DNA of 64,000 bases from Sphingobium sp. EP60837 (GCF_001658005.1 NZ_CP015987.1:372001-436000); one strand, 5' to 3'; shown: positions 9,461 to 18,389, numbered from the stretch's first letter. Made by a program: numbers and translations. The notes: generated by a model from the letters alone, not told the origin.

Positions 9461-11665
9461 ATGAAAAAAGCCGTTCGAAATCTCCTCGCTGCGGGTGCGT
9501 TTCTGGTCACGGGCACGGGCTTTGCGCAATCGCCGCCACCTGCCGTGGATGCGGAGGCAGATGGCCCCATCATCGTCACGGCCGCGCGCAGTATTCTGCC
9601 TGCCAACGCGCTGCCGTTGACGATCGATGTTGTCGATAAGGAGGCGCTCGACCAGCAGATCGCGATTTCCGGCTCGGTCACCGACGCGGTGGCGACGCTG
9701 ACTCCCTCTTTCTCTCCAACGCGCCAAAAGCTCTCAGGCGCGGGAGAGACATTGCGTGGCCGCTCGCCGCTTTATGCGATCAACGGCATTCCGCAATCGA
9801 CGCCGCTGCGCGACGGCAGCCGCGATGGCTTCACTATTGATGGCTTCTTCGTCGATCGGGTCGAACTGATCTACGGCTCCAACGCGTTGCAAGGGATAGG
9901 CGGCACGGGCGGTATCATCAATCAGGTGACCGTTGGCGCGCCGCAAGAGGAAGGTTTGAGCGGACGGGTGCTGCTGCAGGGCACGGCGGATAACAGGTTT
10001 CACTCCAATGGCATGGGTGGCAAGGCTGGGGGGCTGTTCCAGTATGAGGCCGGCGATTTCGATGCTACGATGGGCGCCACCTACGAAAAGCGCGGCGTAT
10101 GTTATGACGGGCAGGACCGCCGCGTGGGGCTCAATCTCACACAGGGTGAAACGCAGGATTCGCAGGCAACCAACATCTTTGCGCGGGTGGGCTATGCTGT
10201 GTCCGCGACCGGCCGCATCGATCTGATCGCCAGCCGCTTCGAACTGAAGAGCGATGGCGATTATATCGCAGTTCCCGGCAATCGCCTGACCGGCCTGCCG
10301 ACCAGCGCCGTGCGGGGCGACTCACCCGGTGAACCCGCCGCCAATCGCACCGAAAGCCTCGCCCTGTCCTATACAGACACGGCGCTGTGGGGCGGCCATT
10401 TCGTCAGCCAGATTTTCTTCAACCGCTCACGTGACACGTTCGGCGGGGAAAATCGCGACGCCACGGGCAATTATATCGCGTCCTTCCAGGACCCCAGCAT
10501 CGCACCTGTCGGTGACCTGTTCGACCAGTCGCAGAACCGTTCCCGCAAACGCGGCGCGAAGTTCAGCTATGAGCGCGCCGTGCCGGGGCTGGAGGCGCTG
10601 ACCGCGACGCTGGGCTTCGACGCGTTATGGGACAAGACGCAGCAACGCCTGATCGCCTCCGATCGCGTCTGGGTGCCGCCAGCCGAATTCCGCAGCCTGG
10701 CTCCGTTCGTGCAGGGCAATCTGAAGCTGTTCGACGGGCTGTTGCGCCTTGCTGGCGGTGCGCGCTGGGAAAATGTCCAGATCAAGATCGATGATTACCA
10801 CACTCTGGCGCAAACTACCCAGACGCTACCCGCCGCCCAACGCTATTGGGGCGGGGTGGATGTCGCGGGCGGCAAGCCCAAGTTCGACGATCTGCTGCTG
10901 AATGGCGGCATTATCTTGGAGCCCTGGGACGGCATTCGCGCCTATGCCAGCTATGCAGAGGGTTATACCGCGTCTGATGTGGGACGGATCACGCGGTCGA
11001 TCAATCTGACCGGCATCGACATCGATAGCTATCTCGCCATCGAGCCCATTGTGTCCAACAACCGCGAGATCGGCGTGGAAGTGAAGCGCGGGCCATTTGA
11101 CGGGTCTGCCACATATTTCTGGTCATCCAGCGACAAGGGACAGCTGCTCGTGCCGGGCATCGGACGCAATTTCGATGTGCAGCGTCAGCGTATCGAGATC
11201 GAAGGCATAGAGATTAATTTGCGCAGCGAGACGCCGGTCCCTGGGCTGAAGCTCGGCATTGGCTATGCTCATATCGAGGGCCGCTATGACAGCAATGCCG
11301 ATAGTAAGGTCGATACCGATCTGGATGGCGTCAACATCTCGCCTGACCGTGTGAATGTGTCGGCAACGTATAATCGCGGGCCGGTTTCGGCGATCATCCA
11401 GACCCAATATTATCTTTCGCGCAGCTTCCATGCCGATGCTGGCGTGGCGCAACCCAACCCGCTCAACAATTTCGGGGGCTATTCCGTGACGGATGCCAGC
11501 ATCCGCTATCAGACCGCCTTTGGGGGGCTGCGGCTGAGCGTGCAAAATCTGTTCGGTAAATTCTACCTCGACTATAGCAGCGACACGCGGCTGCCGACCG
11601 ACAATCTCGCCTACTTCGCGGGGCGGGGTCGCAGCTTCACGCTGAGTTGGGACTATAGCTTTTGA
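9461..11665 (+). CDS. TonB-dependent siderophore-type outer-membrane receptor
   Basis: 734 residues with a signal peptide ending near GTGFAQ, a TonB-box-like segment (GPIIVTAAR) at about residues 35-45, a plug domain to about residue 165 (SVTDAVATLTPSFSP, LRGRSPLYAINGIPQ, VELIYGSNALQG) and a beta-barrel ending in an aromatic residue (LSWDYSF), the usual outer-membrane assembly signal. FGGYSVTDASIRYQ and QNLFGKFY near the end are typical of ferric-siderophore receptors. It imports a ferric chelate using TonB energy. The PepSY membrane gene overlaps its stop codon, a common pairing in iron uptake. SD-like GGGGGG lies shortly before the ATG. Which siderophore is taken up cannot be said. Confidence 0.93.
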   Translation: MKKAVRNLLAAGAFLVTGTGFAQSPPPAVDAEADGPIIVTAARSILPANALPLTIDVVDKEALDQQIAISGSVTDAVATLTPSFSPTRQKLSGAGETLRGRSPLYAINGIPQSTPLRDGSRDGFTIDGFFVDRVELIYGSNALQGIGGTGGIINQVTVGAPQEEGLSGRVLLQGTADNRFHSNGMGGKAGGLFQYEAGDFDATMGATYEKRGVCYDGQDRRVGLNLTQGETQDSQATNIFARVGYAVSATGRIDLIASRFELKSDGDYIAVPGNRLTGLPTSAVRGDSPGEPAANRTESLALSYTDTALWGGHFVSQIFFNRSRDTFGGENRDATGNYIASFQDPSIAPVGDLFDQSQNRSRKRGAKFSYERAVPGLEALTATLGFDALWDKTQQRLIASDRVWVPPAEFRSLAPFVQGNLKLFDGLLRLAGGARWENVQIKIDDYHTLAQTTQTLPAAQRYWGGVDVAGGKPKFDDLLLNGGIILEPWDGIRAYASYAEGYTASDVGRITRSINLTGIDIDSYLAIEPIVSNNREIGVEVKRGPFDGSATYFWSSSDKGQLLVPGIGRNFDVQRQRIEIEGIEINLRSETPVPGLKLGIGYAHIEGRYDSNADSKVDTDLDGVNISPDRVNVSATYNRGPVSAIIQTQYYLSRSFHADAGVAQPNPLNNFGGYSVTDASIRYQTAFGGLRLSVQNLFGKFYLDYSSDTRLPTDNLAYFAGRGRSFTLSWDYSF

Positions 11666-12762
11666 AGACGCTTGACCTGCTGCACCGCTGGATTGGCGGG
11701 CTGATGGGCCTTGTGCTGGCGGTGCTGGGATTTTCCGGCGCGCTGCTGGTGCACAAGGACGCCTGGGTCTTTTTGCCCCACGGTTCCGATCCGGTAGTGC
11801 AGGACAGTGCGGCGGTTGCGCGGACCGTAGAGCGGATCATGGCCGACCCCGATAGCCGGCCGGAAATGATCAGCTTTGCCAGCCCGGAATTCGGGCTGGA
11901 TCGGCTGCGCTTCGCAGATGGTTCGGGCGCCTATGTGAGTCAGGCGGGTGACCTGGTGACGCGGTGGAACAGCCAGTGGGAGCGGCCGGAACTCTGGCTG
12001 TTCGATCTTCACCATCACCTTTTCGCGGGCGACGCCGGTGAAACGATCATCGGTGTCGCGGCGCTGCTGGGTCTGTTCTTCGTCATCTCGGGCGTGATCT
12101 TGTGGACACGAACGCGCAAGACTTTTGAATTTCGCCTGCTGCCCAAGCGGCCCAGCCGTTCCGCGATCGTGCGCCAGCATCGCGATCTAGGCCTGGTGGC
12201 CGCACCGCTCTTACTGTTGGCGACGCTGACCGGCGCCATTTTGGTTTTCCGGCCCGTGGCGGTGCTAATCCTTGGCCCCGGCGCCCCGGCGCAGATCGAC
12301 GCGAGCTTAAAGCCGCCGCAAGCGCCTGTGGCGCCGCTCTCCAAAAGCCTCGATTGGCGAGCGATGGTCGAAACGGCGCACGCCCGCTTCCCGGATGCTG
12401 AACTGCGCAGTCTTGCGCTGCCTCGCAAACAGAGCGGCCTCATCACCCTGCGGATGAGGAAGCCTGAGGAGTGGCTGCCTAACGGGCGCACGACCCTTTG
12501 GTTCGCAGCGGATAGTGGTCGGCTGATTGCAGCGCGGGACGCCTCACGCCTGCCTGCGGTCGTGCAACTTTACAACATGGTCTATCCCTTGCACGCAGCA
12601 AAGGTTGGCGGCTTGGCCTATCGGCTGGTGATGACGTTCGCCGGCCTGGCTCTCACTCTTTTGGGAAGTTTGACCCTCTGGTCCTTTTGGTTCGCTCGAC
12701 GCCGACAGCCGATCAGGCGACCGCAACGTGCTGCCACTGCCCAACCTTCCAACGAGGCGTGA
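11662..12762 (+). CDS. PepSY-associated membrane protein (PiuB-like)
   Basis: 366 residues. The TTG start at 11662 overlaps the receptor's TGA (11663-11665), so translation is probably coupled. The first membrane span is GGLMGLVLAVLGFSGALLV, followed by a periplasmic PepSY-type segment, LHHHLFAGDAGETIIG and another span, a second pair near residues 175-200, and a last span near 305-330 (LVMTFAGLALTLLGSLTLW). Histidines in the membrane-proximal motifs (DLHHHLF, RQHRDLGL) fit the family, proposed to act in ferric-siderophore reduction or transport at the inner membrane. The family call is firm; biochemical function is inferred from the operon. Confidence 0.9.
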   Translation: MKTLDLLHRWIGGLMGLVLAVLGFSGALLVHKDAWVFLPHGSDPVVQDSAAVARTVERIMADPDSRPEMISFASPEFGLDRLRFADGSGAYVSQAGDLVTRWNSQWERPELWLFDLHHHLFAGDAGETIIGVAALLGLFFVISGVILWTRTRKTFEFRLLPKRPSRSAIVRQHRDLGLVAAPLLLLATLTGAILVFRPVAVLILGPGAPAQIDASLKPPQAPVAPLSKSLDWRAMVETAHARFPDAELRSLALPRKQSGLITLRMRKPEEWLPNGRTTLWFAADSGRLIAARDASRLPAVVQLYNMVYPLHAAKVGGLAYRLVMTFAGLALTLLGSLTLWSFWFARRRQPIRRPQRAATAQPSNEA

Positions 12763-12970
12763 AACTTTTGGACCGTCCCGCCGCCAATTTTCTGCTTACA
12801 GCTGCTGCCCTTCCGCTATTCCATTCGATACGCCCAACTATGGTTGTTACCGGTTCTCCGACTGGTGCCGTCGCCTATGTTTGGTGGGTAAACCTTTTTG
12901 TGGGCCGGCATGGCTTGCATGAAGAGATGTGGTGTCGCGCGACTTATCCACCGCGAGCCGTACCCATTCA

Positions 12971-13699
12971 TCAACCTGCCAAATGAAGATAGGCGGATGT
13001 GAAACCCCCTGCTTGTGCCAGGCGGTTCCAGTCCGGGATTATGACCGATCGCCTATTTCTCTCTATGACGCCCTCGACCTCAAGTGATTTCAAGGTGCGA
13101 TTCACATGAACCGGAGTCAGACCCAGCGCATCACCAAGCTGCTCCTGAGTGAGTGGAAGATGGATCTCGGATCGGCTTCCTAAGCCAGCATGTTCCTGCT
13201 TCAGTGCAAGTTCACACAACAGATGGGCAAGTCTTGCTCGCGCATCGCGCCGACCTATTCTGACGACCCATTCTTGGAAAACGGAGGCATCAGCGAGTGA
13301 GTCAATCCAGAGGGCCTCAGCCACAGCCGGGCGGGTACGTGTGAGCCTTAGAACCGCTGCGACCGGAATATCGGCAAGCTTTGCGGGTGTGACCAGTTGA
13401 ACGCTTTGGTCGGCACCATGTAGCATCGAAAAATGGAGATCGACAAAATCGCCTTCCATATGAAAGCCGACAATCTGACGACCGCCATCGTTCACTAACC
13501 TGTACCGCTGCGCAAAGCCGCTCAAAAGGATCGTGCAAGATGTAGGGATTTGACCGGCACGGATGATGTGCTGGCCGGCCGTCATTGCCTTTGTTGTGAA
13601 GGGAAGCGCAACAATGGCTTCACGGTCAGTGTCCGACAGTTCCGCTCTGTCGCTGAGCTTTGCTGCAAGTTTTCTCAGCGGGTGCTTTGCATCGACCAA
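12971..13699 (-). CDS. Crp/Fnr-family transcription regulator
   Basis: 242 residues: cyclic-nucleotide-binding-type beta barrel at about 20-145 (AGQHIIRAGQIPTSCTILLSG, written here within the 20-residue limit as AGQHIIRAGQ...TILLSG) and a C-terminal winged HTH at about 165-225 (PLTQEQLGDALGLTPVHVNR). No cluster of N-terminal Cys is present, so it is not a canonical Fe-S Fnr. The frame starts at TTG 13699; no strong SD decides it. It is divergent from the BLUF gene across about 150 bp and resembles the second Crp/Fnr protein at 55662-56384 (shared MTPVHLNR/LTPVHVNR helix). This class in sphingomonads often regulates stress or pigment genes; the effector is unknown. Confidence 0.88.
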   Translation of the reverse strand: MVDAKHPLRKLAAKLSDRAELSDTDREAIVALPFTTKAMTAGQHIIRAGQIPTSCTILLSGFAQRYRLVNDGGRQIVGFHMEGDFVDLHFSMLHGADQSVQLVTPAKLADIPVAAVLRLTRTRPAVAEALWIDSLADASVFQEWVVRIGRRDARARLAHLLCELALKQEHAGLGSRSEIHLPLTQEQLGDALGLTPVHVNRTLKSLEVEGVIERNRRSVIIPDWNRLAQAGGFTSAYLHLAG

Positions 13700-13856
13700 C
13701 GACTTACCCTATTTTATCATCGACCAACAACAGCCTCTTCAACTATCATAGGGAATAAAAGCAGCTACGCGCACTAATGTAGATCAAGCCACTCCATTAA
13801 GCAGAATTGACCTTGGCACACGGGCGCAATTGCCAGACTAAGTAAGTAGGGGAAAT

Positions 13857-14273
13857 ATGCCGTTACAATCTCTCATATATGTGAGCGATAGCACCCTATC
13901 TGCCGCGGCCGTAGAGGGTGAGATTGATGCCATCATCCAAGTCGCGCGAAGCAGAAATGGCGATCTAGCCGTAACGGGCGCGCTGATGTTCACCCATAGC
14001 AATTTCGTGCAGGTCCTGGAGGGCTCGCCTACAGCATTAGATGAATTGATGGCGAGCATCAAAAGAGACAGTCGCCATGAGAATGTACGGGTGCTCGAGG
14101 TGGAAGCTCTCACCTCTAGGAGGTTTACTGATTGGGCAATGGCCTATGTAGGTCCTGCTTCGTTGGTTGAACCCCAACTGGCTCCGCTTGTGAAAGCGGA
14201 CGGGAAGATCAACCCGTTCGCAACTCAGGAGATGATTTCGCTACTCCAATCTTTAGTATCTTTGGGACAATAG
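13857..14273 (+). CDS. BLUF-domain blue-light sensor, single domain
   Basis: 138 residues, nearly all BLUF domain. The flavin-site residues are visible: Tyr in LIYVSDS, Asn in RSRNGDLAVTGAL, Gln in FVQVLEG and Trp in FTDWAMAYVG. Single-domain BLUF proteins bind FAD and transmit a blue-light signal to a separate partner. The C-terminal 40 residues form the usual capping helices. The gene is divergent from the Crp/Fnr gene, which may be its regulator or partner by position. The GGGGAAA before ATG 13857 is a fair ribosome site. Confidence 0.93.
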   Translation: MPLQSLIYVSDSTLSAAAVEGEIDAIIQVARSRNGDLAVTGALMFTHSNFVQVLEGSPTALDELMASIKRDSRHENVRVLEVEALTSRRFTDWAMAYVGPASLVEPQLAPLVKADGKINPFATQEMISLLQSLVSLGQ

Positions 14274-14441
14274 GCAAGTTATCGAAATGTTTCACAACAA
14301 TCCGATGGTCCAGGCAGATATTTACGAGTTCGGAGATGCGTGAACTCAACATAGGTTTTGCCCGATGGGCAAATCTTCCTTTCTCACGAGTTTTCCCCTC
14401 GGTTCGTCACTAGCTTCTATCGGCATGCTTGGAGGTTTTTG

Positions 14442-15548
14442 TCAGCGCATGAGGCCAGCTGCGCGCAAGGCATCCTCGATGATCTTCTCCACGTCTGTCT
14501 TCGCGGCAGGCGCGGGCTCGGCGGACGGCAATCGCTCCAGCTGCGCCGTCTTCTCGGCGGGCAGAGTCGACGTCGCATCAGAAGAGCTCCCGTCGAGCAA
14601 TTTCCAGGTCGCGGCCATTCTGCGGGTTGAGGAGATGCCAACCTCCAGCATGTGCGGCATCACGGTTCCGCAGGCATCTCGCCCGGTTGTGGCGAGTGGG
14701 GTGCCATGGCCCATCCCGGTTATGCGATAGTCCTCGATCACAGTCCGCCCTGCTTTATCCATCCATCGGCGGTGGGGATGGCTGCCGACCATAGCGGTGG
14801 TGCTCGGCCTTCCGTCCAGACCATGAACTGAAAGCCATTGCGCCAAGATCGCATCCGCATTGATATCAGAGACAGTCGCATCGGCTGTTCCGTGCCAGAT
14901 GGAGATGCTGGGCCACGGACCGGAATGACCAACGGCACGTCGCACTCGATCACCCAGTTCAGCGCCGCTGTGCCGGCCTGCTCCGCGCATTGCCTCCAGC
15001 GCCTGCGACACATTCGATGCCGCGCCGTACGGCAGGCCTGCTATGATCGCGCCTCCCGCAAAGACCTCCGGGTAGGTCGCTAGCAGGATAGATGCCATTG
15101 CGCCGCCTGCAGACAGACCTGTGACGAAGATGCGCGACGCGTCTATGTCATAGGTCTCGACCATCGTAGCGATCATCTGACGAATGGACAGCGCCTCGCC
15201 ACGATCCCGGGCAGCGTCCGCCGGCGAGAACCAGTTGAAGCAGAGATTGGGATTATTGCCCCGCTGCTGCTCAGGAAACAAGAGGGCAAAGCCATGTTCA
15301 TCCGCCAGTTGCGACCAGCCTGAACCCCGGTCATACCCCGCCGCCGTCTGGGTACAGCCGTGCAGAACGACAACGAGGGCTGGATGTCCCCTAATATTTT
15401 TCGGCACATGGGCTTTCGCTCTCAAGGCACCGGGATTGCTACCGAAACCGGCGAGGTCCTTCAAGCGGCCTTGAGGCTCCTTTGCCGAGGCCGCGGACAT
15501 GGGATGCATGGCTGCCAATTGGGCGATCGTGGCCGATAACTTCTTCAT
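14442..15548 (-). CDS. PHB-depolymerase-family esterase (LpqC-type)
   Basis: 368 residues, alpha/beta hydrolase of the poly(3-hydroxybutyrate) depolymerase/feruloyl-esterase family. The open frame runs to 16004, but the start is placed at ATG 15548 (MKKLSATIAQ) because CCGGAGATC precedes it and upstream codons lack homology. The oxyanion motif is VVLHGCTQTAAGYD, the nucleophile is in GLSAGGAMA, the acid in HGTADATV and the catalytic His in GMGHGTPL. It may act on PHB oligomers or other short esters. The N-terminus has no clear signal peptide. The C-terminal 50 residues are low-complexity and probably a tail. Confidence 0.87.
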   Translation of the reverse strand: MKKLSATIAQLAAMHPMSAASAKEPQGRLKDLAGFGSNPGALRAKAHVPKNIRGHPALVVVLHGCTQTAAGYDRGSGWSQLADEHGFALLFPEQQRGNNPNLCFNWFSPADAARDRGEALSIRQMIATMVETYDIDASRIFVTGLSAGGAMASILLATYPEVFAGGAIIAGLPYGAASNVSQALEAMRGAGRHSGAELGDRVRRAVGHSGPWPSISIWHGTADATVSDINADAILAQWLSVHGLDGRPSTTAMVGSHPHRRWMDKAGRTVIEDYRITGMGHGTPLATTGRDACGTVMPHMLEVGISSTRRMAATWKLLDGSSSDATSTLPAEKTAQLERLPSAEPAPAAKTDVEKIIEDALRAAGLMR

Positions 15549-15892
15549 GGGCTGATCTCCGGTCCTCAATGCTGCCGGGCAGCCATTATGGGGCCGCGTT
15601 TGCTGCACTGCACAATATGGATGTTCTCTCGGCATGCACAAGCCCCTCATCCGTGATTGTCCCTTATCGCGGCCTCTCTTTGACCTCAGTGACCAATTTC
15701 CCAAGCCAATCGTCGATATGCGATGTTCCGATTGACACAGCGCGGCGCCGTTGAGAGGATACGTACCGTCGGCTTGGGCTCTGATACGTGCTGGAACTGA
15801 GCCCCAATATGTCAGAACCCCGGGATACGACCTGCCCAAGCGAGAGGCCGACCACCTGCCTAAACACCAGACGCTTCTGGTGCGCCTTTTGC
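15549..15892. other. Intergenic region, no gene supported
   Basis: 344 bp between the esterase start and the end of the truncated SRAP gene, both on the minus strand. Frames here are extensions of the esterase frame or chance frames. No clear promoter or hairpin was seen. Confidence 0.5.
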
Positions 15893-16333
15893 TTAGAACG
15901 CGAGGTTCGTCTGCACCGGCTGCGTCAGTATTTCCTCGAGGGCGAACATGCCCGCAGGCGGGGTCACCAGCAGCTCTTCCTCTGGCACCGTGAAATCGAG
16001 CCACTCCTGCGCACCGCGGCGTTCGATGATCGCTCCATGTCGGGCCTGGTAGCGGATCACCTCCGGATTGGCGTCGACCGTGAGGATACGGTAGCTGACC
16101 GGCCAGCTACCCATGGGCGGCTCCCAGAAACCGGCGAGGTAGAAGAAATTGCCGTCCTGCCTGAAGGCACGAAATTTCTTCTCGCCATTGCGGATATGGA
16201 ATTCTGACGCCGGTACCAGGCAGCGGTTGCTGGGGAAGCGCTTTCCTTCAGCACGTATGAACTCGTAGGAGATGCCGTCGCTGAACTGGGGATTGGAACC
16301 CCAGATCGCCTCGATCATCTCAATTTCAGCCAT
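15893..16333 (-). pseudogene. SRAP (YedK/HMCES-like) gene lacking its 5' end
   Basis: 146 residues matching the middle and end of SRAP proteins: RCLVPASEF, YLAGFWEPP, then YQARHGAIIERR and EWLDF, so the Glu/His active-site region is present. The N-terminal third with the essential MCG/MCN start, whose Cys2 links to abasic DNA, is missing; upstream in frame the sequence reads RNPDDMAEIEM and meets TGA. A protein starting at Met 16333 could not form the DNA-protein crosslink. An intact SRAP gene lies 0.9 kb away (17247-17864) but is too divergent to be a recent duplicate. A 31-codon frame (16315-16410) overlaps its front and is of unknown meaning. Confidence 0.7.
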
Positions 16334-16535
16334 GTCATCAGGGTTTCGCCTGATGATCGCGCGCCGGCTTCATGCGCATCGGGGTCGAACGGAGCGCCCT
16401 TCAAATCCATGCCCAGAACATAAACGGAACGTCGATCGGTATCAAGGTCCGTTGAAACGATCAGTTTTCTGCCTGTCCATGTGTAGCTGCTCAGCTGATA
16501 TTCATGGAGATATTCTCCTCATCGGAGGAAATCCC

Positions 16536-16773
16536 ATGCCGCTTTATGAATGAAGTGAACCGCATGGCAGAACGCCTCGCGATGCTGCAGAAAGTAGGCA
16601 AAACTGAAGCTATCCGCCGCGCTCTGTGACACGAGCTCGAGCGCGAGCAACAAATGCCGTCGCTGGTGGAACGCGGTTTGGCGTTCGCCCGTTCGTTGCG
16701 GGCAAAAGCCGGACCCGATGCGGGACGGGTGGCTGACAAGAAATTTATCGATAGCCTCTATGGTGAACCATAA
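16536..16773 (+). pseudogene. Broken VapB-type (PSK/Rv0623-family) antitoxin gene
   Basis: The family start MPLY is at ATG 16536 with GGAGG upstream, but this frame ends at TGA 16551-16553. The rest lies in the +1 frame: VNRMAERLAMLQKVGKTEAI, then RRAL, a TGA at 16627-16629, then HELEREQQMPSLVERGLAFA and on to the stop TAA 16771-16773. So the gene has lost a few codons with a frameshift near residue 4 and gained a nonsense codon near the middle. The stop overlaps the toxin ATG (TAATG), the normal coupling. An ATG at 16654 could restart the C-terminal half, the part that usually binds the toxin. Confidence 0.82.
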
Positions 16774-17162
16774 TGTTCGTGGACGCGTCTGCTCTCACAT
16801 CGATACTAGCGCACGAAAGCGATGCTCCGGAGTTGTTGGCTCGCCTTCAAAAGGCGCGCGTTCGCCTCACATCCCCCTTGGCGGTGGGGGAGACGGTACT
16901 GGCAATTGCTCGAATTCTCGACCTGGAGGTCCGTCACGCCCACCAAGCTGTGGATGAATTTCTTGCCCTTGCCGAAATTCAGGTCACAGCCGTACCGCCA
17001 GAGGCCCGCAACCACGCCATCGACGCCTATGATCGCTACGGGAAGTCACGGCACCCGGCCTCGCTCAACTTCGGCGACTGCTTCGCTTATGCCTGTGCCC
17101 GGATCGCAGGTGTGCCCCTCCTCTACAAGGGCGATGACTTTCCCTCCGACCGAACATCGTAA
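16773..17162 (+). CDS. vapC: VapC-type PIN-domain ribonuclease toxin
   Basis: 129 residues, full length for the family. Acidic PIN residues are all visible: Asp in MFVDASAL, Glu in AVGETVLA, Asp in NFGDCFAYA and Asp in YKGDDF, so the Mg-dependent endoribonuclease should be active. It begins on the last base of the antitoxin stop codon. Because the antitoxin reading frame is broken, the cell must either not translate the toxin (coupling lost), make a C-terminal antitoxin piece, or be protected by another antitoxin. The toxin itself shows no damage. Confidence 0.9.
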   Translation: MFVDASALTSILAHESDAPELLARLQKARVRLTSPLAVGETVLAIARILDLEVRHAHQAVDEFLALAEIQVTAVPPEARNHAIDAYDRYGKSRHPASLNFGDCFAYACARIAGVPLLYKGDDFPSDRTS

Positions 17163-17246
17163 CAGCATAGAAGGCACGCGTGCGGTCAGATCAACCGCAT
17201 TCTTTGGATAGCCGAAGCGAGAGGCGCAACTGGTGAGGAGCATGCG

Positions 17247-17864
17247 ATGTGCAATGACTACCGCCTGGAGGTCGATATCGCCTCGATCGCCGAGGATTTT
17301 AAAAACCTGCAGATCAGGATCAAAATGCCTGAAGGCGCACCCAATGTGCCGGCGCGCGAGGACATCAAGATCACTGACATGGCGCCCATCGTCCGTTCCA
17401 TCGAAGGTGAACGTGGTGTGGGCGAACTGGTCAATAGACGGTGGAGTTGGCCGGGGCCCAAGGGCAAGCCGGTCTATAATTTCCGCAGCGAGGGTCGCGC
17501 GTTCAGTTCGCACCGCTGCCTGATCGTGGCCGATGGCTTCTATGAATTTACCGATCCGGCCGACCCCACACGGAAGCGGCGCGACAAGTGGCTGTTCACG
17601 TTGAAGGATCACCCATGGTTCTGCATTGCCGGCATTTGGCGAGAGAGCCCCGCTGGCGAGGCCTTCACCATGCTCACCATGGATGCCGGGCCCGACGTTG
17701 CGCCCTATCATCATCGCCAGATCATCCCGCTGACCCGTGACCAATGGGCCGACTGGCTTGACCCGACAGTTCCGGCCAGCGAAGTGCTTCGCTGGCTGCC
17801 GCAGGGGAGCTTGCCCGTCACCCAGGTCTATGGCGCTCCGCCCGCGCAGGGAGCGCTTGTTTGA
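17247..17864 (+). CDS. SRAP-domain abasic-site protein (YedK/HMCES family)
   Basis: 205 residues starting MCNDYRL, so the Cys2 that forms a thiazolidine crosslink with abasic sites in single-stranded DNA is present once Met is removed. Family blocks follow: FNFRSEGRAF (Asn/Arg DNA-binding part), HRCLIVADGFYEF (Glu), and YHHRQIIPLTRDQWADWLD (His). It shields abasic sites at stalled forks from error-prone repair or breakage. SD GTGAGGAG lies just before the ATG. The next gene (DUF1810) overlaps its stop codon, and the SOS mutasome follows 0.5 kb later, so the setting is DNA damage tolerance. Confidence 0.93.
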   Translation: MCNDYRLEVDIASIAEDFKNLQIRIKMPEGAPNVPAREDIKITDMAPIVRSIEGERGVGELVNRRWSWPGPKGKPVYNFRSEGRAFSSHRCLIVADGFYEFTDPADPTRKRRDKWLFTLKDHPWFCIAGIWRESPAGEAFTMLTMDAGPDVAPYHHRQIIPLTRDQWADWLDPTVPASEVLRWLPQGSLPVTQVYGAPPAQGALV

Positions 17865-18286
17865 TGATCACCGATGCAACCCTCGCGCGCTTCGTCGAGG
17901 CGCAAGCCCACGTCTATGACACGGCTTTGGCGGAAATCCGGACAGGTGCAAAGCGGTCGCACTGGATGTGGTTTATCTTCCCGCAGCTTCGTGGTCTGGG
18001 CCAGAGCCCGACTGCCCATTATTACGGCATTGCCTCGCTCGCGGAAGCCCGAGCCTATCTCGACCATGCTTTGCTGGGTCCGCGCTACCTCGAATGCGTG
18101 ACGGCGCTGCAGGCGCTTGCGAGCCAAGACCCCATCTCAGTCTTCGGTTTGATCGATGCCAGGAAGCTGCGCTCCTCTTTGACCCTGTTCGCGTGCGCCG
18201 ACCCTCAGCCGCTTTTCGCTGACGCACTGGACCGCTGGTTTGACGGTGAGTGGGATCCGGCAACACTGCAAATGCTGAAGGGCTGA
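17864..18286 (+). CDS. DUF1810 family protein
   Basis: 140 residues of the DUF1810 family, recognised by RFVEAQAHVYDTALAEIRTG, the WMWFIFPQLRGLG block, YYGI and the FGLIDARKLRSSLTLF region. ATG 17864 overlaps the SRAP stop codon (TGATG) and is preferred over the TTG at 17861; translation is probably coupled to the SRAP gene. The biochemical role of DUF1810 is not known to me. Its coupling to an abasic-site protein and location just before the mutasome suggest a role in DNA damage or nucleotide metabolism, an inference from neighbourhood only. Confidence 0.9.
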   Translation: MITDATLARFVEAQAHVYDTALAEIRTGAKRSHWMWFIFPQLRGLGQSPTAHYYGIASLAEARAYLDHALLGPRYLECVTALQALASQDPISVFGLIDARKLRSSLTLFACADPQPLFADALDRWFDGEWDPATLQMLKG

Positions 18287-18354
18287 GCAGAGAGACACGC
18301 CAAGAGGCTAGAGCAACAGGATTCATCAGCCTTGACGAATCCCGTGGAACAACG

Positions 18355-18369
18355 GAACATAAAGGGAAC
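18355..18369 (-). promoter_or_regulatory. SOS (LexA) box before imuA
   Basis: GAACATAAAGGGAAC is, on the minus strand, GTTC-N7-GTTC, the direct-repeat LexA operator of alphaproteobacteria. It lies 20 bp before the imuA ATG, a position that would block transcription start, so the three-gene mutasome should be induced by DNA damage. Confidence 0.8.
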
Positions 18370-18389
18370 ATCTGAGTCGATATGTTCCC

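Noticed and set aside
12763..12970. Transposase-like remnant (NYGCYRFSDWCRRL)
   Set aside because: Too short and without any catalytic motif or inverted repeats to support an element.
14442..16004. 520-residue form of the PHB-depolymerase-like protein
   Set aside because: The first 152 codons lack homology; the ribosome site and family start are at 15548.
16627..16629. In-frame TGA in the antitoxin as selenocysteine or programmed readthrough
   Set aside because: No selenocysteine element is visible and a second lesion (frameshift near 16548) is already present, so decay is simpler.
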